DNA from: Hyphomicrobiales bacterium | GTDB lineage: Bacteria; Pseudomonadota; Alphaproteobacteria; Rhizobiales; Beijerinckiaceae | NCBI GenBank assembly: GCA_027483895.1 | Contig: JAIXTP010000027.1 | Span: 62,001 to 126,000 of the forward strand | Length of the DNA: 64,000 bases | Direction: 5' to 3' | Shown here: positions 18,957 through 26,278 of the stretch, one piece after another | Layout of the letters: each line of letters opens with the position of its first letter | Numbering within the stretch: the stretch's first letter is position 1 | Made by a program: the position numbers and the translations under genes | Notes under the pieces: generated by a model | Told to the model about the DNA's origin: nothing | Databases searched by the model: none | Seen by the model: only the letters and a program-made list of their open reading frames with translations

Positions 18957-20297
18957 ATGAAGCTCGCCAAGAGCCTTCTCCTCGCTTCCGCCGCCGGCTT
19001 CGCCGCGTTCGGCGCCCAGGCCGCCGACCTTCCCTCGAAGAAGGCCGCGCCGGTTGAGTACGTTAAGGTCTGCCCGCAGTACGGCGCCGGTTTCTTCGTC
19101 GTCCCCGGCACGGACACCTGCCTCCGCATCGGCGGCGCGGTGATCGCGGACTACCAGTACAACGAGACGAAGGTCCGTGACGCCAACAAGTCCGGCACCT
19201 ACACCAACGCCCGCGTCACCGCTGATGCGCGCACGCAGTCCGACCTCGGCCTCGTCCGCACCTTCATCCAGCTCGACATGGGTCGCGCCAACGGCACCCG
19301 CGCTTCGGGCTCCGGCACGCGTCTCGGCATGACCACGCCGGACTCCTCGGGCCAGTACGCCGGCGCGCAGAACCAGCTGTTCATCTCCCGCGCCTTCGTT
19401 CAGGTCGGCGGTCTGACGGTCGGTATCATGCCGTCGATCTACACCTTCGGCTATCCGGTCGGCATGATCTGGATGGAAGGCGGCGACGCCGGCGCTTGGG
19501 CTGCTCAGGGCATCGCGTACACCGCGTCGCTCGGCAGCGGTCTGTCGGCGAGCGTTGCGCTCGAAGATTCGACCAACCGTCGCGAAGCCATCAGCCACCT
19601 GACGGTCGCCAACGCGGTTGCGGTTCGCAACAACCTCCCCGACGTGACGGCCAACATCCGTCTCGAGCAGGGTTGGGGCGCGATCCAGCTCTCCGGCGCG
19701 GTTCATGAGCTCCGCAGCTCGTCCTCGACCTACGCCACTTCGGACAGCGAGTTCGGTTACGCCGGTCAGCTCGGCCTCCGCGTGAACCTGCCGATGCTCT
19801 CGCAGGGCTCTTCGTTCACCCTGCAGGGCGGCTACTCCTCGGGCGCGTCGAACTACACGCTGTCGAACATCGCCACGGCGACGACCGCGGGTAACGCGTC
19901 CAACGCGATCGGTTCGATCGCTGCCAACCTCGGCGACGCCGTCATCCTCGCGAACGGCGACATCGAGAAGATCGACGTCTGGACCGTCGGCGGCGTGATG
20001 AACTATCAGGCCACGAAGACCGTGAACACCTACCTCGGTGCTTCGTACGCCAGCGTCGACTTCAACTCCGCCAAGACCTCCACGGTCGGTACGTCGGCTG
20101 CCCAGCCGTACAACAACCACACCCTGTGGAACGTCGGCGGCGGCGCCACTTGGACGCCCATCTCCGGCCTCGCCTTCACCGGCGAAGTCCTCTACTCGAA
20201 GATGGACCTCAAGGTCGCCCAGACGACGACCAACAACGGCAACAAGGACTCGGACAACATCATCCGCACCCGCGTCCGCGTGACCCGCAGCTTCTGA
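18957..20297 (+). CDS. Porin, Hyphomicrobiales Porin_2 family (expressed copy)
   Basis: This is a 446-residue outer-membrane porin. The signal peptide is residues 1-22 (ending AFGAQA), followed by the family start ADLPSKKAAPVEYVKVCPQYGAGFFVVPGTDTCL. Sixteen-strand-barrel style repeats follow, ending in a terminal Phe (VRVTRSF), the usual signal for barrel assembly. A strong ribosome-binding site precedes it and a hairpin terminator follows. The block encoding EYVKVCPQYGAGFF (residues 34-47) is almost identical to the start of the silent porin at 21585-22801, although the two barrels are otherwise clearly divergent. It is the working copy of a possible two-state switch. Confidence 0.93.
   Translation: MKLAKSLLLASAAGFAAFGAQAADLPSKKAAPVEYVKVCPQYGAGFFVVPGTDTCLRIGGAVIADYQYNETKVRDANKSGTYTNARVTADARTQSDLGLVRTFIQLDMGRANGTRASGSGTRLGMTTPDSSGQYAGAQNQLFISRAFVQVGGLTVGIMPSIYTFGYPVGMIWMEGGDAGAWAAQGIAYTASLGSGLSASVALEDSTNRREAISHLTVANAVAVRNNLPDVTANIRLEQGWGAIQLSGAVHELRSSSSTYATSDSEFGYAGQLGLRVNLPMLSQGSSFTLQGGYSSGASNYTLSNIATATTAGNASNAIGSIAANLGDAVILANGDIEKIDVWTVGGVMNYQATKTVNTYLGASYASVDFNSAKTSTVGTSAAQPYNNHTLWNVGGGATWTPISGLAFTGEVLYSKMDLKVAQTTTNNGNKDSDNIIRTRVRVTRSF
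19054..19097 (+). repeat. 44-base inverted repeat, copy in the expressed porin
   Basis: This block begins TTGAGTACGTTAAGG and ends GGCGCCGGTTTCTTC. It matches 22758-22801 in reverse complement at 43 of 44 positions; the only difference is a synonymous T/C in a Val codon. Homology stops abruptly on the upstream side (CGCCGG here, GATCTT there). Two AGTACG hexamers lie inside. It is the proposed crossover site for inversion. Confidence 0.8.
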
Positions 20298-20346
20298 TCT
20301 CGCGCATAGCTTGATCGGAGAGCCCCGGCAGGAAACTGCCGGGGCT
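20286..20346 (+). repeat. 61-base inverted repeat, 3' end of the expressed porin
   Basis: The last codons, stop, 3' untranslated region and terminator hairpin of this porin match 21536-21596 in reverse complement with only a few mismatches (CGCAGCTTCTGATCTCGC shared, then CATAGCTTGATCG and the hairpin). It is the second shared end of the two porin copies. Confidence 0.75.
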
Positions 20347-20352
20347 CTTTTC
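20321..20352 (+). terminator. Terminator of the expressed porin gene
   Basis: An 11-bp perfect stem (AGCCCCGGCAG / CTGCCGGGGCT, 20321-20346) with a GAAA tetraloop is followed by CTTTTC. It lies 23 bases past the stop codon. Confidence 0.85.
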
Positions 20353-20444
20353 ATTTGTAGACCGGCGCACGCCCCTTTTTGAGCGCAAGGCTTGCGGGCT
20401 CCGCCCCATACAGGGCGGCATGCACCGTGATTTCGATCTCCGAT

Positions 20445-20458
20445 TTGCTCTGGATCAA
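20445..20458. promoter_or_regulatory. Candidate FNR/FixK-type box upstream of the ompW-like gene
   Basis: TTGCT-CTGG-ATCAA differs at one position from the TTGAT-N4-ATCAA consensus of FNR/FixK regulators. It is centred about 63 bases before the ompW-like ATG, leaving room for an activated promoter. Known enterobacterial ompW genes respond to oxygen through FNR, which makes the match more plausible, but one site with a mismatch is weak evidence. Confidence 0.4.
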
Positions 20459-20514
20459 TGTCGCGTCCCGGCTCGGCCGTATTGAGAAATCCTATATCTT
20501 TTAAGGAGTTCGCC

Positions 20515-21222
20515 ATGAGCGCCCATATCCGCAATCTTCTTCTCGCCGCGACCGTTCTGGCCGCCGGCACCGCGACCGCCGTCGCGTCCGACCTGCCCGC
20601 CAAGCAGCGTGCGAAGGCCGTCGCACCGGCGCCCGTGGTCGAAGCCTTCAATCCCTGGATGCTCCGCGTTCGCGCGATCGCGGTCATGCCGACCGACTCG
20701 GCGGGCCTCTATACGGGCGGTTCGCGCCTCGTCGGCTCCTCGGTCGGTATTTCCGACATGGTGATGCCTGAAGTCGACGTGAGCTACTTCTTCACGAAGA
20801 ACATCGCCGTCGAAGCGATCTGCTGCGTCACGCCGCACAAGGTGAAGGGCACGGGCGGGCTGGCCGGTTACGGCGAGATCGGCAAGACGCTGCTCTTCCC
20901 GCCGACGGTTCTGGCCCAGTACCATTTCACCGATCTCGGGGCCTTCAAGCCGTATGTCGGCGTCGGCGTGAACTATACTCACTATTTCATGCGCGGCAGC
21001 GGCCCGAATTATTCCGGCTTCAAGCTGAAGGACTCGTGGGGCGTCGCGGGCCAGATCGGCTTCGACTACATGCTCGACAAGAACTGGGGCATCAATTTCG
21101 ACATCAAGAAGATCATGATGGAGCCCGACGGCAGCGTGACGCTGAACCCGTCCACCGCCGTGACCGCGAAGGTGAAGATCAACCCGTGGATCATCGGTAC
21201 GGGCGTCACCTACAAGTTCTGA
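20515..21222 (+). CDS. OmpW-family outer-membrane protein
   Basis: This 235-residue protein has a signal peptide (about 1-24, ending AVASD). OmpW marks are NPWMLRVRAIAVMP, a middle VDVSYFFTKNIAVEAICCVTPHKV block, the PPTVLAQYHF strand, and the C-terminal INPWIIGTGVTYKF with terminal Phe. OmpW proteins form 8-strand barrels that pass small hydrophobic compounds. AAGGAGTT lies 5 bases before the ATG. The two adjacent cysteines (ICCV) are also seen in other OmpW proteins. It sits between two opposed porin copies and would be inverted with them. Confidence 0.88.
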   Translation: MSAHIRNLLLAATVLAAGTATAVASDLPAKQRAKAVAPAPVVEAFNPWMLRVRAIAVMPTDSAGLYTGGSRLVGSSVGISDMVMPEVDVSYFFTKNIAVEAICCVTPHKVKGTGGLAGYGEIGKTLLFPPTVLAQYHFTDLGAFKPYVGVGVNYTHYFMRGSGPNYSGFKLKDSWGVAGQIGFDYMLDKNWGINFDIKKIMMEPDGSVTLNPSTAVTAKVKINPWIIGTGVTYKF

Positions 21223-21535
21223 CCCGCTCCCGCAGGGCGAAACGAAATCCCCGGCCTCACGGCCGGGGATTTTTTTGTGCCGCGCTTTCCGGATTGCTTC
21301 GCTTCGCTCGCAATGACGGATGAGGCAGCGCGGCGGGCCTTCGCTCGTCATTGCGAGGAGCTGAGCGACGAAGCAATCCCGTCGACGGGCTTGGAGCGCG
21401 TCGGCGGGCGCTTTCTGGATTGCTTCGCTTCGCTCGCAATGACGGATCAGGCGGCGCGGCGGGCCTCTGCTCGTCATTGCGAGGAGGCGGCCCCATGCCG
21501 CTCGGTCGGCTCGTCAGGCCCCCGCCGAAACGAAA
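21223..21535. repeat. Terminator and REP-like palindromic repeats
   Basis: The region has no gene. It begins with the ompW-like terminator and then holds palindromic units built on GGATTGCTTCGC...CGCAATGACGG: 21291-21319 (forward), 21346-21379 (inverted), 21417-21445 (forward) and a shortened inverted unit at 21472-21487. The spacers between units (GCGGCGGGCC) are also repeated. The same family recurs at 51464-51564. Confidence 0.8.
21245..21277 (+). terminator. Terminator of the ompW-like gene
   Basis: A 12-bp stem (AAATCCCCGGCC / GGCCGGGGATTT) with loop TCAC is followed by a run of T, 22 bases past the stop codon. Confidence 0.85.
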
Positions 21536-21596
21536 AGCCCCGGCAGTTTCCTGCCGGGGCTTCGCGATCAAGCTATGAGCGAGATCAGAAGCTGCG
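21536..21596 (-). repeat. 61-base inverted repeat, 3' end of the silent porin
   Basis: This is the partner of 20286-20346. It holds the end and stop of the silent porin and the hairpin AGCCCCGGCAG / CTGCCGGGGCT, which on the minus strand is followed by TTTTCG and so would act as its terminator. Confidence 0.75.
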
Positions 21597-22801
21597 AGCA
21601 ACGCGCAGGCGAACGATGTACTGATCGTCCGAGCGCTTGTACACGTTGTCCGAGGTGCCGACGTTCGTCGTGCCGGCAGGCTTCTCGAGCTTGCGGTAGG
21701 CGACTTCCGGGTTGACCGTAAAGCCGGCGACCGGCGACCAGATCGCGCCGAGACCGACCGTGTAGTAGGTGAAGTCCGTCGTGGCGCCGGTGTTGGCACC
21801 CGGGACGTCCTGCTTGCCGTAAGCGCCGCCGACGTAGGTGTTGACTTCCTTCGTCGCCTGGTAGTTCAGCGTGCCGCCGAGAGCCCAATGCGTGGCCAGC
21901 TTCAGGTCGGTCGGCGTCTGAACGGCGTCGACGAGGCCGGTGTTCACATCGCCGATGCCCATCGAGGTATTGTCGCCGATGGTGTCGGTCGCGGTCGCAC
22001 CGAGGGTGCGGCCCGAAGCGCCCTTGTCATAAGCGCCGAACACGTTGATCGCCGAACCGGCCGAGAGCATCGGCAGGTTGACCTTGACCTGCGAGACGAG
22101 GGCGTAGCCGATCTCGGAGTTGGCGGTCGTCAGGCGGCCGGCCGGAGCGACGTTGTGATACACGCCGGCGAGCTTGAACGTACCCCAGGACTGGGCCGCG
22201 TCGAGCGAGAGGACCACGTCCGGGATGTTGTTCGGGATCGCGTCGACCGTGCCGTTGGCACCCGAGCCCGAAACGCCGTTGCGGAGTTCCGCAGCGTCTT
22301 CGACCGCGAGGGTCGCCGACACGCCGCCGCCGAAGGACTGCGTGTAGGAGATCTGGTTGACCGGGCCGCCGGAGCCGCCGAGCGTCGTGTGCAGCAGGAG
22401 CGGGTTGCCGACGAGGGCGACCGTGTTCAGACGACCGAAGGTCAGGCCGCCGAGCTGCACGAAGGCGACGGTGTTGAAGCCGGTCTGAAGGTTGTTGTAG
22501 CCGCCATTGCCCGTGAACCACTGGCCGCGGCGGGGCTGCGAGCCGGAGTTGTCGTCGGAACCCGACGAACGGGCGACGGTGAGGGCGGCGAACGAACGCA
22601 GCAGGCCGTATTCGGTCTGGTTGCGGGCGTCGAGCGAAACGGTCAGCGCAGCCTGCGAGTTCAGAGCGTCGGTGCCCTGACGGTAGGTGGTGGCGCCGTA
22701 GGTATGGAACGCGGCGGTGCCGCCGATCTTCACGCAAGTATCCGAGCCGGGAAGCTGGAAGAAACCGGCGCCGTACTGCGGGCAGACCTTGACGTACTCA
22801 A
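21585..22801 (-). pseudogene. Silent porin: complete barrel, no start codon or signal peptide
   Basis: The minus-strand frame runs without a break from EYVKVCPQYGAGFFQLPGSDTC to the terminal VRLRVARSF, about 404 residues of a Porin_2 barrel. Upstream of the first GAG codon (22799) the frame reads into A+T-rich DNA and meets TAA at 22833-22835 with no ATG, GTG or TTG between. The first ATG (22733) is inside the mature protein. So the gene lacks its promoter, start and signal peptide, while the barrel has no internal stop or frameshift, which argues for recent or ongoing selection. Its body diverges strongly from the expressed porin, but its first 44 bases and its 3' end match it. Confidence 0.85.
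22758..22801 (-). repeat. 44-base inverted repeat, copy at the silent porin
   Basis: The reverse complement matches 19054-19097 at 43 of 44 positions. Its outer edge is the exact point where porin homology ends and A+T-rich DNA leading to the recombinase gene begins. Confidence 0.8.
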
Positions 22802-23024
22802 AAGATCTGGAATAAAAAAGCGAAGAACCGGATTAAAGGTTTCACATAAGCAAATATTGCAACTCAGACGTGCATTAAAAATACTTGAATATAAAAAATG
22901 AATGGATTCCAGTCACATGCCGATGCTCTCGCGCCTGACGCGAAGATGACGGTTTTTCAGGGCATTGAAAACGCGGCCTGGTCGAGGAGTGTTCTCCCCG
23001 GTTCGTGTGCGAAGGGGAAATCCC
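22802..23024. other. A+T-rich leader of the recombinase gene
   Basis: The first 110 bases (to about 22910) are far richer in A and T than anything nearby, with several A tracts. Base composition then returns to normal toward the recombinase start. It could hold the recombinase promoter and accessory DNA-bending or arm sites, or mark foreign DNA. No gene is seen. Confidence 0.5.
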
Positions 23025-24215
23025 ATGTTTGCGTTGAGTGATGCGTTCGTCCGGCAGGTGCGCCTCCATTCCGGGGAGGAGCGTCGGATCTATCGGGATC
23101 CGGAGGCGCGGCAGCTCGTGCTCGACGTATCGCAGGCGACGAAGACATGGCGGGTGACCCGGACCGAACGCGGCAGAAGCCGGTGGGTGAAGATCGGCGA
23201 CGCGGAAGAGATGTCCGTGGGCGAAGCGCGCCGGATCGCTGCGGCTTTCGTGCCCGCCCTCGAACGGCCGGTGGTCCGGCCCGCACCGGCAGGTGCCGAT
23301 CCGATCGCCGAGCGGCGAGACGCGATCACCTTCCGCCACTTCGTCGAGACGATCTACGGCCCGCATGCCCGGACCGTGAAGCGCTCTCATGCGGAAGAGA
23401 TGCGGATCATCCGCAATCACATCTTCCCGCATCTCGGCGACCGGCCGCTCGCCGGCATCGCGAAGGCCGAGATCCGCAATCTGCTGCAGAGCAAGGTCGC
23501 CGACGGCTATGGCCCCAGCATGGTCAACCGCATCCTCGCCACCGTGAAGAGCATCTTCGCGCGTGCGGTCGACTGGGAGACCGACGGGCTGAAGGAAAGC
23601 CCCGCGCGCGGTATCCGCCAATTGCCCTGTCCCAACCGGATCGACGCCTTTCTGACGCCGGAAGAGGCGCAGCGGCTGCAGAAATCCGTATCCGAAAGCG
23701 AGAATCCGCTGCTGCGCTTCATCATCGCCTTTCTGCTGCTCACCGGCGGGCGCAAGCGCGAGGCGCTCGACGCGCGTTGGGAGAACGTCGATTTCGATCG
23801 ACGGATCTTCACGGTGCCGCTCTCGAAATCGGGCAAGCCCCGCTACATCCCGCTGTCGGACGAGGCCGTCCGCGTGCTGGCGGCGGTGCGGCGCGAGGTG
23901 CTGCACCTGATGCCGGAGAGCGGAGCCGCCAACCCTTGGATCTTCCCGAACCCGACCACCGGAAAGCCCTTCGTCAACATCTTCGTGAGCTGGAACAATG
24001 CAAGGACCCGCGCGGGACTGAAGCATATCCGCGTCCACGATCTGCGGCATTCCTTCGCGTCCGCACTCGTGAACGAGGGCATGACGCTCTACGACGTCAA
24101 AGAGATCCTCGGCCATGCGAACATGTCCACGACGACGCGCTATGCGCATCTGTCGCGCCAACGTCTGCAGCAGGCGGCGACGGTCGCGAGCACGCACTAT
24201 AAGTTGCAGATCTGA
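23025..24215 (+). CDS. Tyrosine site-specific recombinase
   Basis: The protein has 396 residues from the ATG at 23025, preceded by GAAGGGGA; an upstream in-frame TTG lacks a good site. The N-terminal part (about 1-80, YRDPEARQLVLDVSQATKTW and SVGEARRIAA) resembles the arm-binding domain of phage-type integrases. A core-binding SAM-like domain (about 100-190) and the catalytic domain follow. All active-site residues are present: R243 (TGGRKRE), K268 or K271 (LSKSGKPR), H338 and R341 (VHDLRHS), H364 (LGHANM) and nucleophile Y373 (TRYAH). Length and layout fit both integrases and shufflon recombinases. Its only visible target-like repeats are the 44-base pair beginning 220 bases upstream. No other phage or island genes accompany it. 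Confidence 0.9.
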   Translation: MFALSDAFVRQVRLHSGEERRIYRDPEARQLVLDVSQATKTWRVTRTERGRSRWVKIGDAEEMSVGEARRIAAAFVPALERPVVRPAPAGADPIAERRDAITFRHFVETIYGPHARTVKRSHAEEMRIIRNHIFPHLGDRPLAGIAKAEIRNLLQSKVADGYGPSMVNRILATVKSIFARAVDWETDGLKESPARGIRQLPCPNRIDAFLTPEEAQRLQKSVSESENPLLRFIIAFLLLTGGRKREALDARWENVDFDRRIFTVPLSKSGKPRYIPLSDEAVRVLAAVRREVLHLMPESGAANPWIFPNPTTGKPFVNIFVSWNNARTRAGLKHIRVHDLRHSFASALVNEGMTLYDVKEILGHANMSTTTRYAHLSRQRLQQAATVASTHYKLQI

Positions 24216-24469
24216 ACGTAATGCAGCTTTTGATGCGAGTGCCGCGGATCGGTCGGACTGTGGCAGATCAGCAATAGTCTTCGAAGTTCTTTCGCCGGCA
24301 GTCCCGCGTATTCGTCCGAAACGGTGAAACGGCACATGCGTTGAGCAAAATGCCGAATTCATAGGCATAGGTGCCGATTATTCGGACTTGCCCGTTCCGT
24401 GTCTCCGGCGAATAGCTGAGGTGTAATTCAAGTCGGACCGTGAATCGGTTCGGAACACGGAGCGGAAAA
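24216..24469. other. Gap between recombinase and TorF-type porin
   Basis: No gene is seen. I found no third copy of the 44-base block here, so there is no sign that the recombinase gene is flanked on both sides by attachment sites. ACGGAGCGG before the next ATG serves as the ribosome-binding site. Confidence 0.4.
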
Positions 24470-25309
24470 ATGTCCGGACGTCTTTTTGCAACCTGCGCCT
24501 TGCTCGCCGCCTTCGCGGCCCCGGCCCATGCGGCCGATGCGCCCGGCAAGAAGCAGGCGCCGCCGCCGGCTCCCGTGCCGGTCGTCTCCCCGTGGGATTT
24601 CGCCTTCGGCGCCAAGGCCTACAACGACTACAATTTCCGCGGCATTTCGCAGACCGACAAGAAGCCCGGCTTCGGCGGCTACGGTGAAGTCCGCTACGAC
24701 AACTTCGCCTATGCGGGCGTCGCGGCCTATTCGGTCGACCTGCCGACCAAGCCCTTCGCGGAGGTCGATTTGACCGCGGGCATCCGGCCGACGCTGGGCC
24801 CGGTCAACTTCGATCTCGGCGGCATCTTCTACCTCTATCCGTCGGAATCGCCCATTCGCGGCACGACCGTCTCGAATTCGGACTTCTTCGAATTCGCGGG
24901 CAAAGCCTCCTATACGTGGAACGAGACCGTCACGGTCGGCGGCAATGCCTTCTATACGTGGAACTGGCTCGGCACGGGCGCGGACGCGACCTATCTCTCG
25001 GCGACGGCCAAGGTCGCGCTGCCCTACAATTTTGCCGTTTCCGGCGAGTTCGGGCATTACTTCATCGGCACCCAGACGAAGCCCGCGCGCACGCCTCTCG
25101 CGAGCTACAATTATTGGAATGCGGGTCTCAGCTACACCTGGAAGCAGGTCACGCTGGATGCGCGCTATCACGGCACCGACCTGAAGAAGTCCGAGTGCTA
25201 CACCCTGACGGGTGATCCCGGCGCGGTCGGCGGCCGTTCCAAGTGGTGCGGCGACGCCTTCATCGCCACGCTCGCGGTCGATTTCGTCTACAGCGACCTG
25301 AAGAAGTAA
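24470..25309 (+). CDS. TorF-family putative porin
   Basis: The protein has 279 residues from the ATG at 24470. A signal peptide (about 1-21, ending AHA) is followed by a Pro/Lys-rich linker and a barrel with the family start WDFAFGAKAYNDYNFRGISQTDKKPGF. This pattern matches the bacterial family TIGR02001 (TorF-type). Paired aromatic strands recur (SYTWNETVTVGGNAFYTWNW). It ends VDFVYSDLKK. These proteins are predicted outer-membrane channels with unknown solutes. It shares a hairpin terminator with the convergent hydrolase gene. Confidence 0.85.
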   Translation: MSGRLFATCALLAAFAAPAHAADAPGKKQAPPPAPVPVVSPWDFAFGAKAYNDYNFRGISQTDKKPGFGGYGEVRYDNFAYAGVAAYSVDLPTKPFAEVDLTAGIRPTLGPVNFDLGGIFYLYPSESPIRGTTVSNSDFFEFAGKASYTWNETVTVGGNAFYTWNWLGTGADATYLSATAKVALPYNFAVSGEFGHYFIGTQTKPARTPLASYNYWNAGLSYTWKQVTLDARYHGTDLKKSECYTLTGDPGAVGGRSKWCGDAFIATLAVDFVYSDLKK

Positions 25310-25332
25310 TCCGGCGACCCCGGTTCGATACG

Positions 25333-25363
25333 AAAACGCCCGCCGATCGGCGGGCGTTTTTCG
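25333..25363. terminator. Bidirectional terminator
   Basis: A 12-bp stem (AAAACGCCCGCC / GGCGGGCGTTTT) with loop GATC has T runs on both strands and lies between two convergent genes. Confidence 0.85.
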
Positions 25364-25383
25364 TTTCGGATGAGGCAGTTCGC

Positions 25384-26262
25384 CTACGGGTCAACGGCGT
25401 CGAGAAAGGTGCGGATGCGGGCGATCGCGGGGGCGTCGCGCAGAAGCGGCGCGTGGCCTTGGCCCGCGACCACATGCGTTTCGAGCCGCGGGTGGCGGCG
25501 GGCCATCTCCGCCACGGTCTCTTCGGACAGGAGATCCGAATTCGCGCCGCGGATCGCGAGGACGGGAACGGTCCGCAGGGCGTCGAAGGCCGGCCAGAGA
25601 TCGGGCAGGGCCTTGAAGTCGAGGGTCGCGAAGGACAGCATCAGGGCCGGGTCGTAGGTGAGGGCGAGCGAACCGTCGGCCTCCTCTCGCCAAGTGCCCT
25701 CCGCATAGGCCTTCCAGTCCGTCTCGTCGACGGCGGTGAATTGGCCGCCGGTGGTGAATTTCAGCAAGGCGAGGGCTTCCGCCCAGTTCGTCGGCGCCTT
25801 CAGCTTTCCGACATAGCCGCGAATGCGCTCGAGCCCGGCCAGGTCCAGCACGGGGCCGATATCGTTGAGCACCACGCCTGCGATCGTCTCCGGCCTGACG
25901 GCCGCGGTCGCCATCGAGATGAGGCCGCCGCGCGAGGTGCCGATGAACAAGGCCTTGCCGATGCCCAGCGCGGCGAGCTGCGAGAGCACGTCGCCGGTCT
26001 CGATCCCGACATCGTAATGCGTCCAGTCGACGTCGCGATTGGATCGGCCGCGGCCGCGATAATCGACCGCAACGACGCGGCGCGCGCCGGGGCCGGTCGC
26101 AAGCGCCTGCGCGAGGGCGTCGAAGTCGTGGGAGTTGCGGGTGAGACCCGGCAGGCAGAGCACCGGAAGACGGCCCGCATCTTCCGGGCCGTAATCCCGC
26201 GCATGGAGCATGAGGCCGTCCGGGGCGGGCGTGAAACGTTCCCGATGGACGGCTCCGGTCAT
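25384..26262 (-). CDS. Alpha/beta hydrolase
   Basis: This 292-residue cytosolic protein has the alpha/beta hydrolase pattern: oxyanion region [21 protein letters not shown], nucleophile elbow GTSRGG, and the late histidine in [10 protein letters not shown]. The family covers many esterases and lyases, and the substrate cannot be told from sequence. The ATG at 26262 is close to the end of the divergent region before the lytic transglycosylase stop, 16 bases downstream of that gene, so the two are probably co-transcribed. Confidence 0.85.
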   Translation of the reverse strand: MTGAVHRERFTPAPDGLMLHARDYGPEDAGRLPVLCLPGLTRNSHDFDALAQALATGPGARRVVAVDYRGRGRSNRDVDWTHYDVGIETGDVLSQLAALGIGKALFIGTSRGGLISMATAAVRPETIAGVVLNDIGPVLDLAGLERIRGYVGKLKAPTNWAEALALLKFTTGGQFTAVDETDWKAYAEGTWREEADGSLALTYDPALMLSFATLDFKALPDLWPAFDALRTVPVLAIRGANSDLLSEETVAEMARRHPRLETHVVAGQGHAPLLRDAPAIARIRTFLDAVDP

Positions 26263-26278
26263 GCTCGGCTCCCTCGGC

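Larger units (their letters stand above)
19054..22801. other. Putative invertible segment (porin switch)
   Basis: The segment is bounded by the two inverted 44-base repeats and contains the body of the expressed porin, an ompW-like gene and the body of the silent porin. Promoter and signal-peptide codons lie just outside on the left, and a tyrosine recombinase gene just outside on the right. Inversion would give a 437-residue hybrid (33 residues of resident N-terminus plus 404 of the silent copy), in frame. The layout is seen in the sequence; that inversion occurs is inferred. Confidence 0.45.

Noticed and set aside
21223..21535. CRISPR array
   Set aside because: Repeats alternate in orientation, vary in length and have repeated spacers, which fits REP-type palindromes and not CRISPR.
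22758..24469. A prophage or genomic island around the tyrosine recombinase
   Set aside because: No other phage, plasmid or conjugation genes are present, and no second attachment-site copy is seen to the right of the recombinase gene. A remnant cannot be ruled out.
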